DNA from: Savagea serpentis
GTDB taxonomy: Bacteria > Bacillota > Bacilli > Bacillales_A > Planococcaceae
Direction: 5' to 3'
Assembly (NCBI RefSeq): GCF_015351395.1
Contig: NZ_JADKPV010000006.1
Location: forward strand, 96,191 to 160,190
Length of the DNA stretch: 64,000 nucleotides
The notes beneath the pieces are model-generated. The model was not told where the DNA came from. It ran no database searches and saw only the letters and a program-made list of their open reading frames with translations. The position numbers and the translations under genes were made by a program. Of this stretch, positions 37,948 through 45,770 are shown piece by piece. The stretch's first letter is position 1. The number at the start of each line of letters is the position of its first letter.

Positions 37948-38700
37948 TTAGTTCATCGTCAGTCCGCCGTCGACTGTAATGTTTTGTCCTGTTACGCCGT
38001 CCGCTTGTTCTGAAGCTAAGTAAGCGACCATGTTCGCCACATCTTGTGGTGTTGTCACTTTGCGAATTGGCGTTGACTGTGCGATTAAGTCGAACACTTC
38101 TGGTGTCGTCACAGCACTTGCGTTTGTCGTCTTCAACAATCCGCCCGATACGACGTTCGCCGTAATGCCATGCTGTCCTAATTCTGCAGCGATATTACGT
38201 GTGAATCCGATCAAACCAGCTTTCGCCGTCGTATACTCGTGATATGGTACGACAGGGTTTTGGTATAAGTTCGTTCCGATGCTAATGATGCTTCCTTTTT
38301 TACGCTCGATAAACTGTGGCACAACACTTTGCGCAACGTTAAATGCTGCTTTTAACGTACCGTCAATTTGCTGTTGGTAATCTTCCCAATCTAAATCCGC
38401 GAAAGACTTTTGTTTAACAGGGTCAAATTTGAAACCGACTAATGCGTTGTTCACGACAACGTCGATTTGACCGAAATGTTCTGTCCCTTGTTTCACCATC
38501 TCTTCTACTTCATCACGTTTCGTTACGTCTGCGTAAAGTGCAATCGCTTTCTCTTTGCCGATTTCTTCTACGAGTGCTTCTGCTGCATCTTTACTTTTAT
38601 AATAGTTAACGATCACATTCGCTCCTTGTGCCGCTAATGTTTTCGCAATGGTCGCTCCTAAACCTTGACTACTTCCTGTTACTAATACTGTTCTTGCCAT
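37948..38700 (-). CDS. Short-chain dehydrogenase/reductase under TPP riboswitch
   Basis: A 250-residue NAD(P)-dependent SDR. The cofactor motif is VTGSSQGLGATIA; the catalytic residues are the Ser of SIISIGTN and the Tyr and Lys of EYTTAKAG (YxxxK). NNALVG replaces the usual NNAG. It resembles FabG but is not in a fatty-acid locus. Its leader contains a TPP riboswitch and terminator, so it belongs to the thiamine regulon. I recall a FabG-like gene named oarX under THI elements in staphylococci; this could be its counterpart. Confidence 0.88.
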   Translation of the reverse strand: MARTVLVTGSSQGLGATIAKTLAAQGANVIVNYYKSKDAAEALVEEIGKEKAIALYADVTKRDEVEEMVKQGTEHFGQIDVVVNNALVGFKFDPVKQKSFADLDWEDYQQQIDGTLKAAFNVAQSVVPQFIERKKGSIISIGTNLYQNPVVPYHEYTTAKAGLIGFTRNIAAELGQHGITANVVSGGLLKTTNASAVTTPEVFDLIAQSTPIRKVTTPQDVANMVAYLASEQADGVTGQNITVDGGLTMN

Positions 38701-38754
38701 CTTCCATTCCTCCTAAATTTTTATGATGATCCTTAAATAATTGAGTAGGGGACG

Positions 38755-38792
38755 AAAAAAATACGCAACCTCCCGAATGGAAAGTTGCGTAC
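38755..38792 (-). terminator. Riboswitch-controlled terminator
   Basis: On the minus strand TACGCAACTTTCC and GGGAGGTTGCGTA pair around ATTC, followed by T7. It lies between the TPP aptamer and the SDR start codon and is the expected off-switch of the expression platform. Confidence 0.9.
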
Positions 38793-38859
38793 ACATAAAC
38801 GATGCATCACGAAACAAGACGTCTTGACGCCTCATCGCACGCATGCGGATGTATAAAAT

Positions 38860-38948
38860 TCGACACTTTCCTACGCTAGTGTTAACTAGTTCAGGTTCAA
38901 AGGGTTCGAGTAAAAACTCATCTCAGTGCAACGACACCCCTAGTGAAT
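38860..38948 (-). ncRNA. TPP riboswitch (THI element)
   Basis: The conserved aptamer is read on the minus strand: AGGGGTGTCG, then CTGAGATGAG, ACCCTTTGAACCTGA, and GCGTAGGAAAGTG. CACT (38942-38945) pairs with AGTG (38864-38867) as P1. Together with the terminator 70 bases downstream it should switch off the dehydrogenase/monooxygenase operon when thiamine pyrophosphate is abundant. Confidence 0.96.
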
Positions 38949-39110
38949 ACTATTTAAGTTACATTCAATTTATAGTTTAAAACAATTATTGTCAAGCGAT
39001 TCATATCATTCCAATCATTTCATACCTTATATTTTAAAGCGATTTGCTCGCACTCTCGAACCTTTGTATGAAACACTAGAAATATGATACGTTAAAGGAG
39101 TTATTATAAA

Positions 39111-39242
39111 ATGAATAATAAATCACCAAAACGAGGACGAATGACACTTCTCATCTGTTCCATCCTCATTCTCCTCGTCATGTTATGGATTATCTCAACT
39201 AGCACATTTTTCACCCCATCCAAACTAGGGCCGATACAATAA
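39111..39242 (+). CDS. Small single-helix membrane protein
   Basis: A 43-residue reading frame with a convincing AAAGGAG site nine bases before its ATG. A basic N-terminus (NNKSPKRGR) precedes one membrane helix (LLICSILILLVMLWIIS). It lies 25 bases before a PH-domain membrane protein and is probably co-transcribed. No family recognised. Confidence 0.6.
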   Translation: MNNKSPKRGRMTLLICSILILLVMLWIISTSTFFTPSKLGPIQ

Positions 39243-39267
39243 TGATCAAAAGAAAGGAGGGCAACCG

Positions 39268-39666
39268 ATGTACTTTTCAATGAAACAATCAAAACTTCTC
39301 ACCTTCTTCATATGGGGATATGTCGCATTGCTCATCACTGCCTACACATTCGGCAAAGAACCGATGGGCAATCAATTCATTCCCGCTACGCATCCACTCG
39401 GCATTTTATTCAGCATATTGAGCGTCATCTTTTTACTCTCGCTTTTACTACGTTCTGGCTATACGTTAACAGACGAGACGCTCACGATTCACCGCGGACT
39501 CATGAAACAAAAAATTCCGCTCGATGCGCTGACCGATTGGACGGCAGATGAGGAGAAGCTAACGATACACTGTGGAACGTACGATACGCTCGTCCTCACG
39601 CCGAAAGAAATGGAGCGCTTTTTAGAAACATTACACAACGTAAAAACACTCCCTACCGCAAACTAG
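39268..39666 (+). CDS. Bacterial PH-domain membrane protein
   Basis: A 132-residue protein with two N-terminal membrane helices (about residues 11-27 and 42-62) and a C-terminal bacterial PH-like domain (YTLTDETLTIHRGLMKQKIP). AAGGAGG precedes the ATG. Function unknown; the family is often membrane-associated and stress-linked. Confidence 0.65.
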   Translation: MYFSMKQSKLLTFFIWGYVALLITAYTFGKEPMGNQFIPATHPLGILFSILSVIFLLSLLLRSGYTLTDETLTIHRGLMKQKIPLDALTDWTADEEKLTIHCGTYDTLVLTPKEMERFLETLHNVKTLPTAN

Positions 39667-39677
39667 CGATTGGGAGT
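39648..39677. terminator. Terminator between convergent genes
   Basis: ACTCCC/GGGAGT with an inner CGC/GCG pairing, flanked by T-runs on both strands (GTTTTTACG on minus, TTACTTTTT on plus). It overlaps the last codons of the PH-domain gene. Confidence 0.65.
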
Positions 39678-39685
39678 ATTACTTT

Positions 39686-40108
39686 TTAAACTTCGAGCGT
39701 TTGAATCGACGTTTCGTCGAACACGAGGCGGAGCGGTTCGTCTCCTTTAAACGTACTTCCTTCATGCGGCACTTCATATTGTACACGCACGTGTAACGTG
39801 TGAGGGAGTCTTGTTAAATGGAACAACTCCACACGGCGATTCATCTCTTCATTAACGTGACGATCAATCGCCTCAATCCATTCTCCCGCTTCATTTTGCA
39901 CTTGAAACCCTGTAATGACGTCTTGGCTTTGCAACAATAACGACAAGCCAATCCCCTCTTCATAACGCTCGACCATCGCGACTTGCGACAAATATTGCAA
40001 CATAATAGACGGCTCATCCGTCGTCTCCTTCAACGGTTGAACATCAATCGCAAACTTCGGAAGATCACTTGTAATATACGAATCTTTCATCTCAATTCCC
40101 ACTTTCAT
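39686..40108 (-). CDS. Hypothetical protein
   Basis: A 140-residue soluble, acidic protein. I start it at 40106-40108 (MKVGIEMKDS), 11 bases after GGAG; an in-frame TTG at 40174 has no ribosome site. No signal peptide, membrane segment or recognised motif; the composition is rich in Glu and Val with probable beta structure in the second half (HTLHVRVQYEVPHEG). Its function is unknown and no neighbour gives a hint. Confidence 0.6.
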   Translation of the reverse strand: MKVGIEMKDSYITSDLPKFAIDVQPLKETTDEPSIMLQYLSQVAMVERYEEGIGLSLLLQSQDVITGFQVQNEAGEWIEAIDRHVNEEMNRRVELFHLTRLPHTLHVRVQYEVPHEGSTFKGDEPLRLVFDETSIQTLEV

Positions 40109-40282
40109 TTCATCATTTTCTCCAGTGTAAAGGGAACAATAACGAAACAACAGCTTTTTGCTTCCAAATGCCAATCCAATATTTTAAGTAAATCCTCTCA
40201 TTTTAAATACTAATTTTCAATTTTAAAAACAATCTTTTAAAATGTACATTTTTATATTGAATTTTCAGTCTACCTTTCTTAG

Positions 40283-40304
40283 AATGAGAACAAACATTCT
40301 CATT
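40283..40304. repeat. 8-6-8 inverted repeat upstream of the Rpn-type gene
   Basis: AATGAGAA and TTCTCATT flank CAAACA, about 50 bases upstream of the candidate -10 of the nuclease gene. Possible operator; no T-tract. Confidence 0.3.
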
Positions 40305-40350
40305 TGATGAATATCATACTCGCTTCTAAATAGTGAGTCACCTTAAAATA

Positions 40351-40359
40351 TGTTATAAT
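40351..40359 (+). promoter_or_regulatory. Extended -10 of the Rpn-type gene
   Basis: TGTTATAAT is an extended -10 (TGN followed by TATAAT), 23 bases before the start codon. No good -35 is seen, as is common for this promoter type. Confidence 0.5.
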
Positions 40360-40382
40360 ATGTAAACAACGAGGGGTAATGA

Positions 40383-41333
40383 ATGAGCAAAAAAATATTA
40401 CGAAATATTCAGTTGCATGAGTTAATGGACTTGAAAATTGATTATGCCTTCAAACAATTATTCGGTACAGAAAAAAATAAACAACTGACGATTGTATTTC
40501 TAAATGCTATTTTAAGAAAAACGCGACGCTCACCTATTGAAGATGTTATTTTTATCGCTCAAGAAGTTGGTGGCGAATACAAAGAAGACAAACAGTCACG
40601 TTTGGACATTGTCGTTCGCAATGAAGCGAATGAATTGATTAATATCGAGATGCAATTAGCGAATCAAAACGACATGATTCAGCGAACTTTGTACTACTGG
40701 TCTCGATTATATGCATCACAACTGAAACGCAGTAAAGGATATCACCTTTTACACCCGACCATTACGATTAATATTTGCGACTTTGACTTGCTTCCTACAC
40801 CTAATTATCACAGCTCATACTATCTATGCGAACACGATACGAAACATCCTCTTTTCCAAAATAACCATATCTTTGAAATTCACTTCATTGAGATGAAAAA
40901 ATTTATTAAGCTTTGGTATGAGCATCAATTAAATCCTTTCGATGATCTTCTCGTCCGTTGGTTACTCTTGTTAAGTATGGTAGATGGTCGAAAATCAAAA
41001 GTTTATGACGACATTTATAAAGAATTGGAGGAGTTAACGATGACAGATTCACGTTTAGAACAAGCTTTTCAAAAATGGGAAGAATTGAGCCAAATCCCTG
41101 AATCCATCCTGGCATACGACGCACGACTAAAAGCAATCTTAGATGAAGAAGCGAGAATCGAATACGCTGAAATGAAAGGGTTTGAACAAGGGAAAGACAC
41201 AGGATTTGAAGACGGATTACGCCAAGCGGCTCAAAGCATCTTAGACCAAGGCTACTCAATGCAAGAAGTATCTAAACTATTAAACTTACCAGTGGAAACA
41301 ATTCAAAAACTAATAGAAAAAGAACCGTCCTAA
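40383..41333 (+). CDS. Rpn-family recombination-promoting nuclease/putative transposase
   Basis: A 316-residue PD-(D/E)XK protein of the PDDEXK_2/Rpn type, often annotated as a transposase though it stands alone. MDLKIDYAFKQLFGTEKN is the family N-terminus; the catalytic core is seen in SRLDIVVRNE (Asp) and INIEMQLAN (Glu, Gln in the ExQ variant). The C-terminus is a charged helical region with EGKDTGFEDGLRQA-like repeats. GAGGGG precedes the ATG. These proteins cut DNA and promote RecA-independent recombination or phage defence in other species. Confidence 0.82.
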   Translation: MSKKILRNIQLHELMDLKIDYAFKQLFGTEKNKQLTIVFLNAILRKTRRSPIEDVIFIAQEVGGEYKEDKQSRLDIVVRNEANELINIEMQLANQNDMIQRTLYYWSRLYASQLKRSKGYHLLHPTITINICDFDLLPTPNYHSSYYLCEHDTKHPLFQNNHIFEIHFIEMKKFIKLWYEHQLNPFDDLLVRWLLLLSMVDGRKSKVYDDIYKELEELTMTDSRLEQAFQKWEELSQIPESILAYDARLKAILDEEARIEYAEMKGFEQGKDTGFEDGLRQAAQSILDQGYSMQEVSKLLNLPVETIQKLIEKEPS

Positions 41334-41345
41334 CTTCACCGTACA

Positions 41346-41380
41346 AAAAGAGAGTGTGCTTACTTAACACACTCTCTTTT
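41346..41380. terminator. Bidirectional terminator
   Basis: AAAAGAGAGTGTG (41346-41358) pairs with CACACTCTCTTTT (41368-41380) around a 9-base loop between two convergent genes. It extends into the last codons of the minus-strand gene. Confidence 0.85.
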
Positions 41381-41893
41381 GCAAGACCGCCACTCTTTCC
41401 AAAATGCCTCATACCCCGCTCGTTCAACCGGATCGTCGGGCAGAACGCGCTCTTTCGCTTCCGCATAAAAGGCCTCGACCGCATTTGCGAAACGAAGCAC
41501 TTCCGCCTCATAATCCGCATATGCACACGTCACACGAACCCCTTCATCCGTCGTAATCGTCACACTCTCTCCGTCATGATGCACCGACCAATCGAGCCCT
41601 TCCTCACAACCGAGAATCTCAACCGTCTCCCCTTGCGGATCCGCCAACATCGTATGACCACAACACGGAAACAACTGCTCTCCCACACCCGCCACATGAT
41701 CGTGAAACAACGACCGCAACAACCGCAATCCCGCTGCACTCACCGTCGTCGTCTCCTTCACCACAACATCCCTAATCCGAATGACCACATCCCCATGCAA
41801 ACAAAGATCATCGACATTGTCCTCACACTCATCCACCCAATACAAACGCTCAAGGTCCATCGTAAACGGCAAATCACGCGCACATACACTCAT
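41360..41893 (-). CDS. Hypothetical acidic protein with PCCGHTM motif
   Basis: A 177-residue protein from the ATG at 41891-41893, eight bases after AAGGAG. The N-terminal half resembles a beta-rich domain (ERLYWVDECEDNVDDLCLHG). A cysteine/histidine cluster (LFPCCGHTM) could bind metal. The C-terminal helix ends KEWRSCKREC. I do not recognise the family. The GC content is higher than in its neighbours. Confidence 0.6.
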   Translation of the reverse strand: MSVCARDLPFTMDLERLYWVDECEDNVDDLCLHGDVVIRIRDVVVKETTTVSAAGLRLLRSLFHDHVAGVGEQLFPCCGHTMLADPQGETVEILGCEEGLDWSVHHDGESVTITTDEGVRVTCAYADYEAEVLRFANAVEAFYAEAKERVLPDDPVERAGYEAFWKEWRSCKRECVK

Positions 41894-41937
41894 AAAAAAC
41901 ACTCCTTTTAACAGGTCGTTTAATCATGTTTAAATAA

Positions 41938-42699
41938 TTATTCTTCATTAAATGATTTTTGTAACTCTATTAAATTACGTAACTGTTCTATACTCAGTAC
42001 CTCATCGTGTTTGCGATGTATCATACGATGGCAATTTGCACATAGAGGAATCAAATCTGTCTTAGGATTTATCTTCATTGTTTTATTTAATGTACTCAGA
42101 GGTTCTATATGATGAACTTCAATAAATCCTCTACCTCTCTCTCCATATGTTTTCTCAAAATCAAATCCACACGCTTTACATTGTAATCCATGAATTTCGA
42201 TTGCTCTTCTCCGATTTGCACTATCTCTTTCATAATAAGTAGTGTCCCGAACTCTTTGCATTCCTTCTGTGTTGCCATCATCTTCTACATTACTCTGTTG
42301 ATTATTTCCATTATCATTTACTTTTAAACACTCTTCCTCTATTAATGCGTGTTCGCTCTTCAAAACATTCAACTTTATTTTCCTTCTAATTCGCCCTTCA
42401 AAATGTTCTCTTAATTGTTGCTCTAAATTTGGACAATCAATCTGTTGAAAATATTTTTTTAGTATTTCAACCGTTTCTCGACCATCTAAAAAAGGTAAAA
42501 CTTTTTCATATAAATGCGCATTCATATTTTGATACCCGATATACTTACTAGGTGCAAATAAATTGAGTTCTTTAACGTAGTACCATTGCTGAAATGTTTT
42601 GAGCTTTTTATTTAAGGGAGATGATTGATCTATTTCTTCATTGAATCTTTCGATATTATGTTTAACTTCTCTAATGTTTTTAACAAATACTATATTCAA
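41938..42699 (-). CDS. HNH endonuclease
   Basis: A 253-residue protein with an HNH domain at the C-terminus: CKACGFDF, then FIEVHHIEPLS and LIPLCANCHRMIHRKH. This is the zinc-finger HNH layout of McrA-like restriction nucleases. The N-terminal 120 residues are unrecognised and may bind DNA or sense modification. I place the start at the TTG at 42697-42699, nine bases after AAAGG; the frame extends to 42735 and overlaps the neighbour. It follows the DUF2075 gene at 32 bases, in one operon, which suggests a joint restriction-like function. Confidence 0.82.
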   Translation of the reverse strand: MNIVFVKNIREVKHNIERFNEEIDQSSPLNKKLKTFQQWYYVKELNLFAPSKYIGYQNMNAHLYEKVLPFLDGRETVEILKKYFQQIDCPNLEQQLREHFEGRIRRKIKLNVLKSEHALIEEECLKVNDNGNNQQSNVEDDGNTEGMQRVRDTTYYERDSANRRRAIEIHGLQCKACGFDFEKTYGERGRGFIEVHHIEPLSTLNKTMKINPKTDLIPLCANCHRMIHRKHDEVLSIEQLRNLIELQKSFNEE

Positions 42700-42731
42700 T
42701 AGAAACATCCTTTCTTTATTAAAAAATACAA

Positions 42732-44645
42732 TCACTCATATAAAGCTGGACGTTCAGCTACTTGTTGTAAGTATTGTTCTTCTTTTTTTACGTATTGTAG
42801 ACGTTCTTTTAAATAAGAAGCGAGGGTAGCGTCGGTGCAATATACATAGCATCCTTTTTGTCCTCGTGTCATTAATGTGCGATACGTATTTTTTATAATG
42901 CGATCTGCGATTTGAGCAGCCTCTTCTGGATGTTCTTTCGCATATTTTTTAAGCCCACGTAAAGATTGATCCGTTTTCGCTCGTTTCGAAGGATCTGTCA
43001 TAATGTTTCCTTCCTCCATGCGCAAATCATCCCCGATAATGACACCGACGTAATCAAATTCAAGTCCTTGTGCGGTATGAATACATCCCGCTTCCGCGAT
43101 AGAAGCTTCATCAATCGCCCACGTCGTATTTAAATTCCAACTCATTTCAAAATCATCGATTACAATATCAGGATAATTCACATCACGACGTCCTTCTTTT
43201 GGCCATTCCCAACAGTACCCAGCCATCATACGCGATTTATTCGCCTTTTCATTACGTTCTTTCAACATTTCCATCACGTCATGTGGGGAATCGAATACTC
43301 TAAAATCATAATCCATTCCGATAACATTACGATTCGCAGTTTCACGTATTTGTAATACATCATCTAACCAAGCGATATATCCATCTGAACCATCACAGCG
43401 AAATTGAGAAACAAGTTCAAGTTGTGTCACTTCCGCCTGAAACTGTTTAGCATACTTTTTAATCTCATCAATGCTTCCTGCATCTGCAAACGTTACTTTT
43501 TGATTTTCATCAATGAAGAAAATAGCTAATTTTGACCCTTTAATAATTTCCATCGTTTGGTTTTCACCCATATTTTGAAACATACCTGATTTTCGATTTA
43601 ATCGATGTGCTTCATCAACGATTAATACGTCAAATTCATTTTCTTCAACTTTTGTAAAACTTCCAGACCCTTTAAATAAATTATTAATATGTGTTTTTTT
43701 CATCGTCTTTTGAAGTTTCGCTGCATACACTTCTCGTGGAGCCGCATTTTTCGTCACGTACATCGCCAAACGATCACGATTTAAAACTTCAACGAGTAAA
43801 TTGATTGCTAATACAGACTTTCCTGTACCGGGGCCTCCTTCTACAATAAGTACTCGTTTTTTTCCGTCTTCCATACATTTTGTAAAATAAGATAAAGCTT
43901 GTTCATACACTACTTTTTGTTCATCAATCATTTTAAACTCTTCATTGCCTTCTAACATGTTCGCTAGGGCATCTTGAAGTGATTTGGAAGGTCTAATTTT
44001 CCCTTGATCAATACGCACAATTGCATTTTTTGTATCTTTCCCTTTAATATATTTCTTGATGAAATCACGTAATTTCCGCATTTCTCCCTTTCGAAAAATA
44101 GGAGCTTTACTCGTATAATCATCATAAATGGGATCCAGTAATGCATCGTCTTCTGAAACGAAATAATTATGTAAATATGCACATGGAACGAGTGAAATAT
44201 TTTCTTCTCGAACATCTTCATTGAAATCTTCAATGAGTGCAGCATATGTATGTGCTTGATAAGAAGGATGAACGGTCTCGCGAATCCCTCCGCCTAATGC
44301 CGTTTCAACAATCGCTTCTTTTCCTTCTACTTTATTGGCGAACTCCCATTGCTTTAACTCGACGATGACGACATGATCTTGTGCACCATCATTCCCTGCA
44401 ATCATAAAATCGACTCGCTTTGAAGTACTTGGAATATTAAATTCGATTGCGACATCAACATCTGAAGGGATTTCTGGATCCGTCAATACGTTAGACATAC
44501 GTGATAAAGAGTTTTCCCAAGAACGAATTTCACTTTTACTCGTCCTACCAATCTTTTCTTGGTAAGCTTCGTACAAGCGATCAACCAAAACTTCTTCTGT
44601 AATATCATGTACAAACTGCTCAGCAGTCGTTTGATAAATAATCAT
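42732..44645 (-). CDS. DUF2075 nuclease-helicase protein
   Basis: A 637-residue protein that combines a PD-(D/E)XK-like N-terminal domain (Asp79 in RVDFMIAG, Glu96 and Lys98 in VIVELKQW) with a superfamily-1-like DUF2075 ATPase. Walker A is VEGGPGTGKS (about residues 268-277), Walker B VLIVDEAHRLN. Helicase motifs IHTAQGLEFDYVGVIIG and NTYRTLMTRGQKGCYVYC are also present. The ATG at 44643-44645 is eight bases behind AGGAAGG. Such Schlafen-group-3-like proteins occur in defence islands. It forms an operon with an HNH nuclease. Confidence 0.85.
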   Translation of the reverse strand: MIIYQTTAEQFVHDITEEVLVDRLYEAYQEKIGRTSKSEIRSWENSLSRMSNVLTDPEIPSDVDVAIEFNIPSTSKRVDFMIAGNDGAQDHVVIVELKQWEFANKVEGKEAIVETALGGGIRETVHPSYQAHTYAALIEDFNEDVREENISLVPCAYLHNYFVSEDDALLDPIYDDYTSKAPIFRKGEMRKLRDFIKKYIKGKDTKNAIVRIDQGKIRPSKSLQDALANMLEGNEEFKMIDEQKVVYEQALSYFTKCMEDGKKRVLIVEGGPGTGKSVLAINLLVEVLNRDRLAMYVTKNAAPREVYAAKLQKTMKKTHINNLFKGSGSFTKVEENEFDVLIVDEAHRLNRKSGMFQNMGENQTMEIIKGSKLAIFFIDENQKVTFADAGSIDEIKKYAKQFQAEVTQLELVSQFRCDGSDGYIAWLDDVLQIRETANRNVIGMDYDFRVFDSPHDVMEMLKERNEKANKSRMMAGYCWEWPKEGRRDVNYPDIVIDDFEMSWNLNTTWAIDEASIAEAGCIHTAQGLEFDYVGVIIGDDLRMEEGNIMTDPSKRAKTDQSLRGLKKYAKEHPEEAAQIADRIIKNTYRTLMTRGQKGCYVYCTDATLASYLKERLQYVKKEEQYLQQVAERPALYE

Positions 44646-45016
44646 CTTTTCCACCTTCCTATGATTGCGAAATTTTTTACGATAGAACAGTTATCTACCA
44701 ATCATCTTCAAAGAATCAAAATATCGTTCTTTCTTATTTAGGTATAAATTATTACTATCGTACTATTAGCATTACTTATTTTCAATTAATAGGAAGAAAT
44801 AAAAAATAGCAGTTCTTAAGATTGATTATGATTATCATATTAAACCTTTTGTATTCATCCATAAAAATATAATGATGTTTCAATATTCATCTTTCATTCG
44901 ACCAGCAACATCTAAGAGAAATTCGATGATAAAATTCAAAAGTTACTAATTTTTTAGTGACTCTACTATTTGCTAACAATCCTTTTCCTGCATATAATAA
45001 GGAAAAGGGGGTATTT
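44646..45016. other. Intergenic region without recognised genes
   Basis: AT-rich sequence between the DUF2075 gene (leftward) and the small antitoxin-like gene (rightward). It must hold both promoters, but I see no clear hexamer pair, repeat or RNA gene. Confidence 0.4.
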
Positions 45017-45172
45017 ATGATGACTGTAGAAATGCGTAAACGCCCTGTGATTAAGGGCAAAGATGCAGAAGTTTTTTTGAAAAGAGCAGAACAAAATAAA
45101 AAAAATATTGAAAAACGAAAAGAAAATGCAATAAAAAAATGGAGTGAGCAGCAACGTGAAGCTGCAAAATAA
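45017..45172 (+). CDS. Small charged protein, candidate antitoxin
   Basis: A 51-residue, very lysine/glutamate-rich helical protein (MMTVEMRKRPVIKGKDAEVF; tail KKWSEQQREAAK) that begins at 45017 behind AAAAGGGGG. The intact frame overlaps the GTG of a broken GNAT gene by 17 bases. Size, charge and coupling resemble antitoxins of GNAT toxin modules, but I recognise no DNA-binding motif with certainty. The antitoxin role is inferred. Confidence 0.55.
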   Translation: MMTVEMRKRPVIKGKDAEVFLKRAEQNKKNIEKRKENAIKKWSEQQREAAK

Positions 45173-45174
45173 AT

Positions 45175-45194
45175 TAATTACTATTAATTACTAT
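45175..45194. repeat. 10-base tandem duplication
   Basis: TAATTACTAT occurs twice in a row (45175-45184, 45185-45194) near the start of the GNAT gene and shifts its frame. Confidence 0.9.
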
Positions 45195-45363
45195 CAATGA
45201 TTTTCCAAAAATCCAACATTTCAAATGTGGAAATACCAGTATTGAGAATTTCCTTAAACAAGAAGCTTACTACTTAACCATCACCCAAAAATGCAGCACA
45301 ACTCTTGTGTTCAATCAAACTGAATTAGTAGGGTTTTTTAGTTTAAGAAAATCCACATTGCAA

Positions 45364-45397
45364 GTTGAAAGCAAAGGTAAGTTGAAAGCAAAGGTAA
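45364..45397. repeat. 17-base tandem duplication
   Basis: GTTGAAAGCAAAGGTAA occurs twice in direct succession (45364-45380, 45381-45397) within the GNAT gene and shifts its frame. Confidence 0.95.
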
Positions 45398-45729
45398 GTT
45401 GCTTAATTTTCCTTGCTTAGATATTGCTCGTATCGCGACATCAGAAGCTGTTCAAAGCAAAGGTTATGGAACGGCTATGATTGAGAAAATATTCGAAGTC
45501 GCTCATACTGTAAATGAAAGATATATCACTCTCGAAGCACTGATTGAACACTATCATTGGTATTCAAAAAGGAATTTTATTCCATTAATTGAAGAGGAAG
45601 CGATTCAATCAAATCAACATGGACTTGTGTTTATGATGGCAGATTTATATGATGAGAAATTAGTGGATCTTTATTTTGATGAATAATGTTCTCTCTGTTA
45701 TTAAATAGTCAAAAAGAAATATTAATTAA

Positions 45730-45764
45730 AAAATCGGCATCTCATATTTGAGGGTGCCGATTTT
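45730..45764. terminator. Bidirectional terminator
   Basis: AAAATCGGCA and TGCCGATTTT form a 10-base stem between the GNAT remnant and the convergent oxidoreductase gene. On the minus strand it runs into TTTTTTAATT. Confidence 0.85.
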
Positions 45765-45770
45765 GTTTAT

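Larger units (their letters stand above)
45156..45686 (+). pseudogene. GNAT acetyltransferase (toxin-like) broken by two tandem duplications
   Basis: From a GTG at 45156 the frame reads KLQNKLIT and is thrown out of phase by a 10-base tandem duplication at 45175-45194. It resumes as DFPKIQHFKCGNTSIENFLK ... NQTELVGFFSLRKSTLQVES and is broken again by a 17-base tandem duplication at 45364-45397. The remainder has the acetyl-CoA loop TSEAVQSKGYGTAMIEKIF. Deleting one unit of each repeat restores a continuous protein of about 167 residues. The FKCGN..IENFL pattern near the N-terminus is like AtaT/TacT-type toxins. Confidence 0.8.

Noticed and set aside
41354..41911. Plus-strand open frame of 185 codons opposite the acidic hypothetical gene
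   Set aside because: Starts inside a terminator, has an odd Arg/His-rich composition, and the opposite strand has the better start and ribosome site.
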